A DNA stretch of 64,000 nt from Bacteroidota bacterium. GTDB taxonomy: Bacteria; Bacteroidota; Bacteroidia; Chitinophagales; Chitinophagaceae. The notes beneath the pieces were generated by a model. The model had not been told where the DNA came from. It did no database searches and worked only from the letters and a program-made list of their open reading frames with translations. The first letter of the stretch is position 1. Every line of letters begins with the position of its first letter. The stretch covers positions 62,001 to 126,000 of the forward strand of contig JAEZEI010000052.1 of assembly GCA_023417815.1 (NCBI GenBank), given 5' to 3'. Of this stretch, positions 1 through 7,934 are shown piece after piece. A program made the translations under genes and the position numbers.

Positions 1-43
1 ACCTTCGCTATCCACTGACATCATTACTATCCGTAAGATAATT

Positions 44-886
44 TTATAGCTCCTCCAATTTAAAGGTATCCTTCACGCGGATACCTTTTTCTGTTTCCTG
101 TAGTGTGCAGCATTCTGTAGCGCGGTCATGCTCAAAGTATAATACATAGTCATTTTCCACGGCCTCAGTAAGGAAGGACGTCTTTTCATTGAGCGTGGTC
201 ATGGGAAACATATCATACGCCATAACATACGGGATCGGAACATGAGCTGCACTTGGAACTAGATCGGCCATATAAAGGATCTCTCTTCCCTTGTAACTTA
301 TCTGGGGCAACATCATTGCTTCGGTATGGCCGAACACCATACGTACTTTTAGTGAGGATGGCAGGTCGGAATTTTTAGTGCTGTCGTCCACGAATTTCAA
401 CTGGCCGCTCTCCTGTAGCGGCAGGATATTCTCTTTAAGGAAACTGGCTTTTTCACGGGCATTTGGTTCAATTGCCCATTGCCAGTGCCGCGAATTACTC
501 CAGAAGGTTGCATTGTTGAATGCGGGGATCAGTTTATCCCCATCCCTTTTAATTGCCCCGCCACAATGATCGAAGTGAAGATGAGTCAGGAAAACATCAG
601 TTATATCATTCCGGGAAAAACCATAATGTTTCAGCGATGCATCAAGAGAGTGATTTCCATGCAGGTAATAATGACCAAAGAATTTCTCATCCTGTTTATC
701 TCCAATGCCTGTATCCACGAGGATAAGCCTGTTTTCGTCTTCTATCAACAGGCAGCGCATGGCCCATGAGCACATATTGTTGTCATCTGCCGGGTTCAGT
801 TTATTCCAGATCGACTTCGGCACCACGCCAAACATTGCTCCTCCATCCAGTTTAAAATGACCAGTTTCTATCGTATAAAGTTTCAT
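44..886 (-). CDS. MBL-fold metallo-hydrolase
   Basis: A 280-residue metallo-beta-lactamase-fold hydrolase. The metal-binding motif HLHFDH is at residues 102-107, followed by His187 (in FGHTEA), Asp208 (in YMADLV) and His253, which is the usual di-zinc ligand set. There is no signal peptide, so it is probably cytoplasmic. The general form resembles the lactonase/quinone-signal branch of the superfamily, but the substrate cannot be read from the sequence. The ATG overlaps the stop of the upstream permease gene (ATGA), so the two are probably translationally coupled. Family assignment is firm; the specific function is unknown. Confidence 0.85.
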   Translation of the reverse strand: MKLYTIETGHFKLDGGAMFGVVPKSIWNKLNPADDNNMCSWAMRCLLIEDENRLILVDTGIGDKQDEKFFGHYYLHGNHSLDASLKHYGFSRNDITDVFLTHLHFDHCGGAIKRDGDKLIPAFNNATFWSNSRHWQWAIEPNAREKASFLKENILPLQESGQLKFVDDSTKNSDLPSSLKVRMVFGHTEAMMLPQISYKGREILYMADLVPSAAHVPIPYVMAYDMFPMTTLNEKTSFLTEAVENDYVLYFEHDRATECCTLQETEKGIRVKDTFKLEEL

Positions 887-2172
887 CCTCTTTGTTTTTG
901 TTTTGCCAGGAATAGAAAAAGAAATCCAAGCGCAAAGAAAACCATTAATGCGAGAACAGAATTCCGCATCGATCCTGTGATCTCCTCAATTAGTGCAAAT
1001 GCTGATAAACCAAGCACTATGGCAAGTTTTTCAGTGATATCGTAAAAGCTGAAAAACGATGCAGTGTCCTTTGTTTCAGGCATCAGCTTTGAATAAGTTG
1101 ACCTGCTTAGAGATTGGATCCCTCCCATAACAAGACCTACTGCCACTGCCAGAATATAAAAATGTACCTCGGTCTGCATTAAATAACCGGCAATACAAAC
1201 CAGTATCCAGAAAACTATAACGGTTAGCAATACCCTTAGGTTTCCAAACCTTTCGCTAAGCCTGGAAATGATGATCGCTCCCGGGATAGCAACCAGTTGA
1301 ATAAGCACCACTGTTATGATAAGCATTGTTGAATCAAGGTTTAGCACCTTACTTCCGAAGATGGTAGCTGCAAGCATCACCGTTTGAACCCCCATGCTGT
1401 AAAAGAAGAATGCAGCCAGGAATCGTTTTAGTACCGGCAAATGTATAAGTTGGTTCAAAACCTTTTTTAATTCCATGAAGCCCCCGGTGAAAACATTTTT
1501 TTTCGGGTCTTTAACTGCCGGAGATCCTTTGGGAAGCCTGGCAAAGGGTACCTGTGCAAAACCAATCCACCAGATTCCTACCAGCATAAACGTCCACCTA
1601 ACTGCATGCGCCTCACCCGTCAGGAAAGGAATACTGTCCCAGAAAACCACCAGCAGGAAACCAACTGTTTGCATTATCACGCTTCCAATATATCCAAAAG
1701 AGAACCCCCTGGCGCTTACCCGGTCACGATCCTTTTCAGCTGCTATCTCAGGGAGATAGGAATTATAAAACACAAGGCTGCCATAAAAACCATAGGCAGC
1801 GACCATCATGCATATTATCCCTACCTGGAGATTATCCTTGTCGAAGAAATAAAGCATGCTGCATGCTATAGCCCCCATAGTGCAGAACACCTGCATAAAC
1901 CGCTTCTTATTCCCCCGGTAGTCTGCAATGGATGATAATACAGGAAGTGTAAATGCCACCAGCAGGTAAGCTGTTGCGAGAGCATAGTTATACAATGCAG
2001 TGTTTACAAAAGTTCTTCCAAGGAAAGTGACCTCCCCATTAAAGGGTTCGGACGATGTAATACCTGTAAAGTAGATCGGGAAAAAAGTTGTAGTGATCAC
2101 CAGGTTGTACACCGAATTGGACCAGTCGTACATGGCCCATCCGTTGATCACTTTTTTTGAAGCGGTCTGCAT
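883..2172 (-). CDS. MFS transporter, UMF1/Atg22-like family
   Basis: A 429-residue polytopic membrane protein with about twelve hydrophobic segments. The N-terminus NGWAMYDWSNSVYNLVI is typical of the UMF1 (Atg22-like) branch of the major facilitator superfamily. A central loop carries RDRVSARGFSFGYIGS, another conserved stretch of this branch. It is probably an inner membrane effluxer of small metabolites; Atg22 in yeast exports amino acids from the vacuole, but the bacterial substrate is not known. The gene lies 30 bases downstream of uppP and overlaps the next gene by 4 bases, which suggests one transcript. Confidence 0.8.
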   Translation of the reverse strand: MQTASKKVINGWAMYDWSNSVYNLVITTTFFPIYFTGITSSEPFNGEVTFLGRTFVNTALYNYALATAYLLVAFTLPVLSSIADYRGNKKRFMQVFCTMGAIACSMLYFFDKDNLQVGIICMMVAAYGFYGSLVFYNSYLPEIAAEKDRDRVSARGFSFGYIGSVIMQTVGFLLVVFWDSIPFLTGEAHAVRWTFMLVGIWWIGFAQVPFARLPKGSPAVKDPKKNVFTGGFMELKKVLNQLIHLPVLKRFLAAFFFYSMGVQTVMLAATIFGSKVLNLDSTMLIITVVLIQLVAIPGAIIISRLSERFGNLRVLLTVIVFWILVCIAGYLMQTEVHFYILAVAVGLVMGGIQSLSRSTYSKLMPETKDTASFFSFYDITEKLAIVLGLSAFALIEEITGSMRNSVLALMVFFALGFLFLFLAKQKQRG

Positions 2173-2202
2173 TGGCCCCTAAGTTATAGAAACAGTTGAA
2201 AA

Positions 2203-2997
2203 CTATCCTTTTAAATAACCAGTGTAAAGCATAATAAGCAAAATTATACCTACAATGATGCGATAGTAGCCCCAGACGCGGAAGCCATATTTCTTGAGAA
2301 ACGTGATGAAGAATTTTATTGCAAGCAACGCTACGATGAACGCAACAACATTACCAATGGCAAGAAGCTTTAATTCACTTCCTGTGAATCCTCCTGAGTC
2401 AAGGTAATGTTTGCCCACTTTATATACAGTAGCTGCAAGCATAGTCGGAACAGCAAGAAAGAAAGAGAATTCCGCTGCTGCGCTCCTGGTGAGTTTTTGC
2501 TGCATTCCGCCTATTATGGAAGCGGCGCTTCTGCTCACTCCCGGAATCATTGCAAGGCATTGCCAGAAACCGATCACCAGTGATTTTTTAAACGATATCC
2601 CTTTTTCATCATCTACTTCAGGTTTTTTGAACATAGAATCAATAAAGATCAGGATGATCCCACCGAGTAACAGGGATATAGCCACGGTGAGTGTGCTTTC
2701 AAGCAAAGCATCAATCTTGTCTGCAAACAGGAATCCGATAAGCAGCGCAGGGACCACACCTACAGCGAGCTTCAGGTAGAACTTCAGGTTAGAGAGGTCG
2801 AAGAATTTTTTATAGTAAAGAACTACTACCGCCAGGATCGCCCCAAGTTGGATAGCTACGGTGAACATCTTGGTGAAGTCATCATCAGGAACTTCCATCA
2901 GCTTGCTGGCAATGATCATATGCCCTGTTGAAGAAATAGGAATGAATTCCGTAATTCCTTCAACAATACTTATAACGATAGACTCAAAAAGTGTCAT
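2203..2997 (-). CDS. uppP: Undecaprenyl-diphosphatase UppP
   Basis: Converts undecaprenyl pyrophosphate to undecaprenyl phosphate, recycling the lipid carrier for cell wall and O-antigen synthesis. It is an integral inner membrane protein of the BacA/UppP family. The N-terminal signature EGITEFIPISSTGHM and the later GVSRSAAS motif form the active site in characterised members. The reading frame is open to 3027, but that start lies inside an intrinsic terminator (3013-3037), so the ATG at 2997 (MTLFESIVISIVEG, 264 residues) is preferred. It is encoded downstream of ftsX and DUF3098, an arrangement I recall as common in Bacteroidota. Confidence 0.92.
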   Translation of the reverse strand: MTLFESIVISIVEGITEFIPISSTGHMIIASKLMEVPDDDFTKMFTVAIQLGAILAVVVLYYKKFFDLSNLKFYLKLAVGVVPALLIGFLFADKIDALLESTLTVAISLLLGGIILIFIDSMFKKPEVDDEKGISFKKSLVIGFWQCLAMIPGVSRSAASIIGGMQQKLTRSAAAEFSFFLAVPTMLAATVYKVGKHYLDSGGFTGSELKLLAIGNVVAFIVALLAIKFFITFLKKYGFRVWGYYRIIVGIILLIMLYTGYLKG

Positions 2998-3012
2998 AAA
3001 AGATTCGGGGTG

Positions 3013-3037
3013 AAAAAAAAGCTGCATTCCGCAGCTT
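3013..3037 (-). terminator. Intrinsic terminator between DUF3098 gene and uppP
   Basis: On the minus strand a 7-bp perfect stem (3037-3031 with 3025-3019, AAGCTGC/GCAGCTT) with a 5-base loop is followed directly by eight T residues (3020-3013). It begins 5 bases after the DUF3098 stop codon and ends 16 bases before the uppP ATG. It looks like a standard Rho-independent terminator, so uppP needs read-through or a promoter inside the upstream gene. Confidence 0.75.
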
Positions 3038-3042
3038 AAATA

Positions 3043-3315
3043 TTAGTCAGCTTTTATCCGTGGTTTTTTCATTATTGCATATATCTCAACCACGAAGCCC
3101 GCGATGATCAGCAACGGTGCAATAGTAATTCTCCTGTGGCTGTAAATTTCGTTGTCGTTAAAAACATTCGGATCAGCGCTTTTTCCTCCAGCCATCAGCA
3201 GGAAGCCGAGAGCAAGCAGCACGATGCCTGCGAGCATCCATATATAATTGTCCTTAGTGAAAAGTTTTGATCTGCCTGCTGTTGCCGAAACTGTATTGGT
3301 TTTTTTTGCTTTCAT
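3043..3315 (-). CDS. DUF3098 family small membrane protein
   Basis: A 90-residue protein with two hydrophobic segments (about residues 27-45 and 63-82) separated by a short loop containing GGKSADPNVFN. This matches the Bacteroidota DUF3098 family, whose function is unknown. It lies 33 bases downstream of ftsX and is followed by a terminator and uppP. The conserved neighbourhood suggests a role near cell division or envelope synthesis; this is inference only. Confidence 0.82.
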   Translation of the reverse strand: MKAKKTNTVSATAGRSKLFTKDNYIWMLAGIVLLALGFLLMAGGKSADPNVFNDNEIYSHRRITIAPLLIIAGFVVEIYAIMKKPRIKAD

Positions 3316-3348
3316 TCTGCTTGTGTTAATTGCAATATAGTATTAATC

Positions 3349-4227
3349 CTAGTATAGGTCGTCCAGTTTCATCTTCAGGTATTTTACTACCGACCTGTAA
3401 GTGCTGGCGAGAGAAATGGTGATACCAAGAAGGATGATAACGGCAAATAGCATCAGAAGTCCCTTCGTATCATGTAAAACTTTAAAATCAGGCAGGAAAC
3501 TTTCAATGAGGCTTATAGCACCCCATAATGCCAGGATAGCTATTACGCCTGATATCAGCCCGTTTATAATTGCCCTCTGATTTATCGGCCGTGCAATGAA
3601 ACCCCTGGTGGCGCCTACCATCTGCATGGTTTTAATAAGAAACCTGTTGCTGTACATAGCAAGCCTGATGGTATTGTCGATGGAGAAAACGACCAGTACG
3701 GTTAGTAACACAGCCGTGATCAGAAACACAATGGCTGCCGTTCTCACATATGAGCTCACTTTAGTGACGGTTTCTGTTGGAAACTGGAATTCGGAGATGA
3801 GGCCGGGGAATGCCGTTTGAAGATTTGTAGACAGCCTGTTCAGGCTATCGGTCTCTACATATTCAGCCTTTACAAAGAAATCGATGCTCTCCGGCAAGGG
3901 ATTATTATCCAGGAACTGCATCCAAGTTGTATCATTGGCAGCGTTCCATTTTTCAATTGCCTTGGCTTTGTCAACATATTCCACCCTGTTTACATACGGG
4001 AATGAAGAAATGTATTTAACCAGGCTGTCGATCCTTTTTTGCGGGGCTTCCGGTGTAAGGAATGTATGCACCTGGATGTTCTCTTTGAAGTAATCCCCTG
4101 TTTTCCTCAGGTTAAGGAAGAACCATCCTACAATTCCAAATAAGAAAAGAACAAGCGCTACTCCTATGATCGCATATGCATAGGTAGGTTTGCTTCTTTT
4201 GCTGCCTGCCTTTCCGAATTGAGCCAT
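3349..4227 (-). CDS. ftsX: Cell division protein FtsX (permease-like)
   Basis: A 292-residue FtsX-type permease. A cytoplasmic N-terminus (KRSKPTYAYAIIG) leads into the first membrane segment at about 18-40. An extracytoplasmic domain follows (about 41-160), then three more membrane segments, ending in a basic MKLDDLY tail. With the ATPase FtsE, which is not in this window, FtsX couples ATP hydrolysis to activation of septal peptidoglycan hydrolases. The ATG at 4227 is preceded by a TATTTTTG element (4271-4264), so it heads the ftsX-DUF3098 transcript. Confidence 0.88.
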   Translation of the reverse strand: MAQFGKAGSKRSKPTYAYAIIGVALVLFLFGIVGWFFLNLRKTGDYFKENIQVHTFLTPEAPQKRIDSLVKYISSFPYVNRVEYVDKAKAIEKWNAANDTTWMQFLDNNPLPESIDFFVKAEYVETDSLNRLSTNLQTAFPGLISEFQFPTETVTKVSSYVRTAAIVFLITAVLLTVLVVFSIDNTIRLAMYSNRFLIKTMQMVGATRGFIARPINQRAIINGLISGVIAILALWGAISLIESFLPDFKVLHDTKGLLMLFAVIILLGITISLASTYRSVVKYLKMKLDDLY

Positions 4228-4263
4228 ACTTCTTACATGTTTTTATGAATGCCTGAATGCGGA

Positions 4264-4271
4264 CAAAAATA
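4264..4271 (-). promoter_or_regulatory. Predicted -7 promoter element for ftsX
   Basis: The minus strand reads TATTTTTG, an exact match to the Bacteroidota -7 consensus TAnnTTTG. It lies 37 bases upstream of the ftsX ATG. No convincing -33 element was found. Confidence 0.5.
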
Positions 4272-4293
4272 AAGGATTTTAAGTGGTTTGCTT

Positions 4294-4301
4294 TACTTTT
4301 G
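4294..4301 (+). promoter_or_regulatory. Predicted -7 promoter element for leuS
   Basis: TACTTTTG matches the Bacteroidota -7 consensus. It points toward leuS and implies an untranslated leader of about 110 bases. It faces away from the ftsX element only 22 bases to the left, giving a compact divergent promoter region. Confidence 0.4.
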
Positions 4302-4420
4302 CACACTACTAAAACCGGGTCCTGTTCAAATATATTTTTTTCGGAAAGGCACTTCACCGGTTGGATTTGTAAATAACTTTTCATTCACATCTATATTGGC
4401 GGGCCCGATGGCTTTGAGTT

Positions 4421-7186
4421 ATGGAATATGATTTTAGAAATATTGAACAACGATGGCAGAAGAACTGGGCTGAATCCGGTGCTTATAAAGTATCTGAAGA
4501 CCCGTCGAAACCTTCATTTTATGTGCTGGATATGTTCCCATACCCAAGCGGGGCAGGCCTGCATGTCGGTCACCCTTTAGGATATATCGCCAGCGATATA
4601 TTCAGCAGGTATAAAAGATTGCAGGGTTTCAATGTACTCCACCCGATGGGGTTCGACAGCTTTGGACTTCCCGCTGAACAATACGCTCTTGAAACCGGCC
4701 AGCATCCTGCAGATACCACTGAAAAGAATATTTCCACCTTCAAAAAACAACTTGATAAGATAGGATTCTGTTATGATTGGTCACGTGAGGTGCGTACCAG
4801 CGATCCGGACTATTACAAATGGACCCAGTGGATATTTATCCAGTTGTTTAAAAGCTGGTATAACCCTGCAAGCAATAAGGCGGAGCCGATCGAAACCCTT
4901 ATCGCACATTTTGAGACCAGGGGTGCTGCAGGTATCGCCACGGAGTTCGAATTTTCACCGGATGAATGGGAGAACTTCACCGAAGCCAGGAAACAGGAGA
5001 TCCTGATGGATCACCGGCTTGCATATTCCAGTTATGGCGAAGTGAACTGGTGCGAGGCACTGGGAACTGTTCTTGCAAATGACGAAGTGGTTAATGGAGT
5101 TAGTGAAAGAGGAGGCTTCCCTGTTGTTAGAAAAAAAATGCGCCAATGGTATATGCGCATAACTGCATACGCCGACAGGCTGCTTGAAGGATTAGAGCAG
5201 GTGAACTTCACAGAATCCATGAAGGAGATGCAGCGAAACTGGATCGGTAAAAGCCAGGGGGCTGAGATTGATTTCAGCATTCGGGATTCATCCCTCAAGG
5301 TAAAAGTGTTTACGACCAGGCCGGAAACAATTTTCGGTGCAGATTTCCTGGTGCTGGCTCCCGAACATGAGCTGGTGAACAATATTGTTACTTCCGACAG
5401 GCGTAAAGAAATTGATGAATACCTGGTTTATGTAAAGACCCGGTCAGAAAGAGAACGCATGTCGGACGTGAAGCAGGTTACGGGAAGTTTTACGGGTGCA
5501 TTTGCAATTCATCCTTTTACCGGCAGAGAAATACCGGTGTATATAGCGGAATACGTGCTGGCAGGATATGGGACCGGCGCTATCATGGCGGTTCCAAGTG
5601 GTGATCAGCGTGACTTCCTTTTTGCGCGGCAAATGGGGATAACCATAACGAATATCATCGGCGAAGGGTTTTCCGGGGAGGAAGCAAACCCTGCAAAGGA
5701 TATTCCTCTTACGAACTCCGCATTCCTTGATGGCCTGCTGATGAAAGACGCGGTGGATGTTGTGCTGAATGCGATCGCCGAAAAGAAGATAGGAACCAGG
5801 AAGATCAATTACCGTATGCGCGATGCAGGCTTCAGCCGCCAGCGTTATTGGGGTGAGCCCTTCCCGGTAACCTGGGAAAACGGTATCGCGCAAACGCTGC
5901 CGGAAGACCAGCTTCCCCTTCAATTACCGCATGTGGAAAGTTATGGCCCGGGTCCTGAAGGCGAAGGTCCCCTTGCGAATATCCAGGAATGGGTAGAAAT
6001 GCCCGGCGGAAAGAAAAGGGAAACTTCAACCATGCCGGGATATGCAGGTTCATCGTGGTATTTCCTGCGCTTCATGGATCCTTCAAATAAGGAACAATTC
6101 TGCGACCCGCAAAGAAGCAGTTACTGGGGACAGGTGGATGTTTATGTCGGCGGTACCGAGCATGCTGTCGGACACCTGCTTTACAGTCGGATGTGGACGA
6201 AATTCCTTTACGACAGGGGATGGATCGGTTTTGACGAGCCTTTTAAAAGGCTGGTAAACCAGGGAATGATACAGGGAAGCAGCAGGTTCGTACATCGAAT
6301 TTCAGGAACAGCAAAGTATGTCTCTTATGATCTTCTTGTAGATGATAAATATAATGGAGAGCCTGTAGACAGGATACATGTGGATGTAAATATGGTAGAT
6401 GGTGTTGTTCTGGATAAAGCTTCATTCCGCAATTGGAAACCCGAATTGAAAGATATTGAGATGATCGATGGGCCTGGCGGTTTTATTTGCTCGGTGGAAA
6501 CAGAGAAGATGTCTAAATCGAAGTACAATACGGTGAATCCAGACGACCTGGTAGAAAAATATGGCGCGGACACATTCCGTATGTATGAAATGTTCCTTGG
6601 TCCTGTGGAACAAAGCAAGCCCTGGGATACAAAAGGAATCGAAGGGGTACACCGCTTCCTGAAAAAATTATGGAGATTGTTCTACTCCGACGGCGGAGCG
6701 TTATGGACGAATGAAGCACCCGGAAAAAAGGAGCTGAAAGCCCTTCATAAAGCCATCAAAAAGATCAGGCACGACACAGAGAATTTTGCTTTTAATACTG
6801 CAGTAAGCGCCTTTATGGTGCTGGTTAATGAACTGACCGACCTGGGTTGCCATAAAAAGGAGATCCTTGAGAATGTTCTTATCCTGCTTGCACCTTATGC
6901 TCCTCATGTATCAGAGGAATTATGGCATGCAATAGGCAATGAGAGAAGTATCCTTAATGCAGCCTATCCTGCACTGAATGAAGATCACCTTGCCGAGGAT
7001 ACGATCCATTACCCGGTTTCCATAAATGGAAAACTGCGCACCGGCCTGGATGTAGATGCTGCTGCTACCAAGGATTTCATTGAATCCGAAGTGCTGAAGA
7101 ATGAAATTGTACTTAAATGGCTGGAGGGAAAGGAGCCAAAGAAAATAATTTTCGTACCTGGAAAAATGATCAATGTTGTTGTTTAG
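4421..7186 (+). CDS. leuS: Leucine--tRNA ligase
   Basis: Charges tRNA-Leu with leucine. The class I signature HVGH is at residues 48-51 (in SGAGLHVGHPLGY) and KMSKS at 696-700. The CP1 editing domain lies between them, with TTRPETIFGADF and a GTGAIMAVPSGDQRD stretch containing the conserved editing aspartate. The protein is 921 residues, longer than the approximately 860 of E. coli, because of an insertion before KMSKS (about 620-690, from SSRFVHRISG to the KDIEMI region). I recall such insertions in Bacteroidota LeuRS. The last 14 bases overlap the longest reading of the next gene. Confidence 0.97.
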   Translation: MEYDFRNIEQRWQKNWAESGAYKVSEDPSKPSFYVLDMFPYPSGAGLHVGHPLGYIASDIFSRYKRLQGFNVLHPMGFDSFGLPAEQYALETGQHPADTTEKNISTFKKQLDKIGFCYDWSREVRTSDPDYYKWTQWIFIQLFKSWYNPASNKAEPIETLIAHFETRGAAGIATEFEFSPDEWENFTEARKQEILMDHRLAYSSYGEVNWCEALGTVLANDEVVNGVSERGGFPVVRKKMRQWYMRITAYADRLLEGLEQVNFTESMKEMQRNWIGKSQGAEIDFSIRDSSLKVKVFTTRPETIFGADFLVLAPEHELVNNIVTSDRRKEIDEYLVYVKTRSERERMSDVKQVTGSFTGAFAIHPFTGREIPVYIAEYVLAGYGTGAIMAVPSGDQRDFLFARQMGITITNIIGEGFSGEEANPAKDIPLTNSAFLDGLLMKDAVDVVLNAIAEKKIGTRKINYRMRDAGFSRQRYWGEPFPVTWENGIAQTLPEDQLPLQLPHVESYGPGPEGEGPLANIQEWVEMPGGKKRETSTMPGYAGSSWYFLRFMDPSNKEQFCDPQRSSYWGQVDVYVGGTEHAVGHLLYSRMWTKFLYDRGWIGFDEPFKRLVNQGMIQGSSRFVHRISGTAKYVSYDLLVDDKYNGEPVDRIHVDVNMVDGVVLDKASFRNWKPELKDIEMIDGPGGFICSVETEKMSKSKYNTVNPDDLVEKYGADTFRMYEMFLGPVEQSKPWDTKGIEGVHRFLKKLWRLFYSDGGALWTNEAPGKKELKALHKAIKKIRHDTENFAFNTAVSAFMVLVNELTDLGCHKKEILENVLILLAPYAPHVSEELWHAIGNERSILNAAYPALNEDHLAEDTIHYPVSINGKLRTGLDVDAAATKDFIESEVLKNEIVLKWLEGKEPKKIIFVPGKMINVVV

Positions 7187-7883
7187 CGACATGTACCATG
7201 AGAGAGATAACCTTCGCGCGATCCACGGAGCTTCATCTTCATTCCATCCAATAATTGAATTGAAAGGCAGGGCAGCAGCTCGTGTAAACCTTTCCTCGTT
7301 GAACAGGGAGCTTACCCCGGAAATATTCAATGACATGGTCTTGTTCGATAATTTCATCGAAGAGCAGAAAAGAAAACTCGGTGCAGAGGTGCTTTATGGA
7401 GGTTACAATGAAGATCGTTCCATTTACCGTCGCAGTGATCTGTTCAGCGATGAAGAACCCCGGTCATTACATCTTGGAATTGATATTTGGGATGCTGCCG
7501 GAACGGAAATTTTCAATCCTACCGGTGGTATCGTTCACAGCCTGGGATTCAATAATAACTTCGGGGATTATGGCGCTACGCTTATCATGCAGTACCAGGT
7601 GGAATCCTATAATTTCTATCTGCTTTATGGCCACATTTCCCGGCACGACATTGAGATCGTGCGCGAAGGCCAATATCTTTCCAGGGGAGAAATGATCGGT
7701 CATTTTGGAAAACCTGAGGAGAATGGACAATGGCCGCCGCACCTTCACCTGCAGATGATCATCGACATCGGCACCTGGGAAGGAGATTATCCTGGTGTTT
7801 GCCAGCCATCACAGTCTCGCGACTATCTTCTGAATTCTCCCGACCCGTCCTTCCTTTTTACCGAATTTATTAACAATGAATAG
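7173..7883 (+). CDS. M23 family peptidase (LytM-like)
   Basis: A 236-residue protein with the zinc ligands of M23 endopeptidases: His100 and Asp104 (LHLGID), and the H-x-H pair at 190-192 (PPHLHLQM), with YGHIS between. Such enzymes cut peptide crosslinks in peptidoglycan. No signal peptide is visible, which is odd for a wall hydrolase; an intracellular or non-canonical role is possible. The start at 7173 lies inside the end of leuS; an ATG at 7191, just after the leuS stop, is an equally good start and loses only six residues. Probably co-transcribed with leuS. Confidence 0.8.
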   Translation: MLLFSDMYHERDNLRAIHGASSSFHPIIELKGRAAARVNLSSLNRELTPEIFNDMVLFDNFIEEQKRKLGAEVLYGGYNEDRSIYRRSDLFSDEEPRSLHLGIDIWDAAGTEIFNPTGGIVHSLGFNNNFGDYGATLIMQYQVESYNFYLLYGHISRHDIEIVREGQYLSRGEMIGHFGKPEENGQWPPHLHLQMIIDIGTWEGDYPGVCQPSQSRDYLLNSPDPSFLFTEFINNE

Positions 7884-7934
7884 GGCGCCTGTGCGTTTTT
7901 AATGGTATTTTTACCTATTAATTCTCAAACCCGG

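Noticed and set aside
2998..3027. N-terminal extension of UppP
   Set aside because: The extra ten codons lie on the terminator stem and T-run; the family begins at the ATG at 2997.
4112..4384. 90-residue minus-strand frame over the ftsX start and promoter region
   Set aside because: It covers the ftsX promoter and the 5' end of ftsX in another frame and has no recognisable domain.
5444..5923. 159-residue antisense frame in leuS
   Set aside because: Lies entirely within the certain leuS gene with no independent signals.
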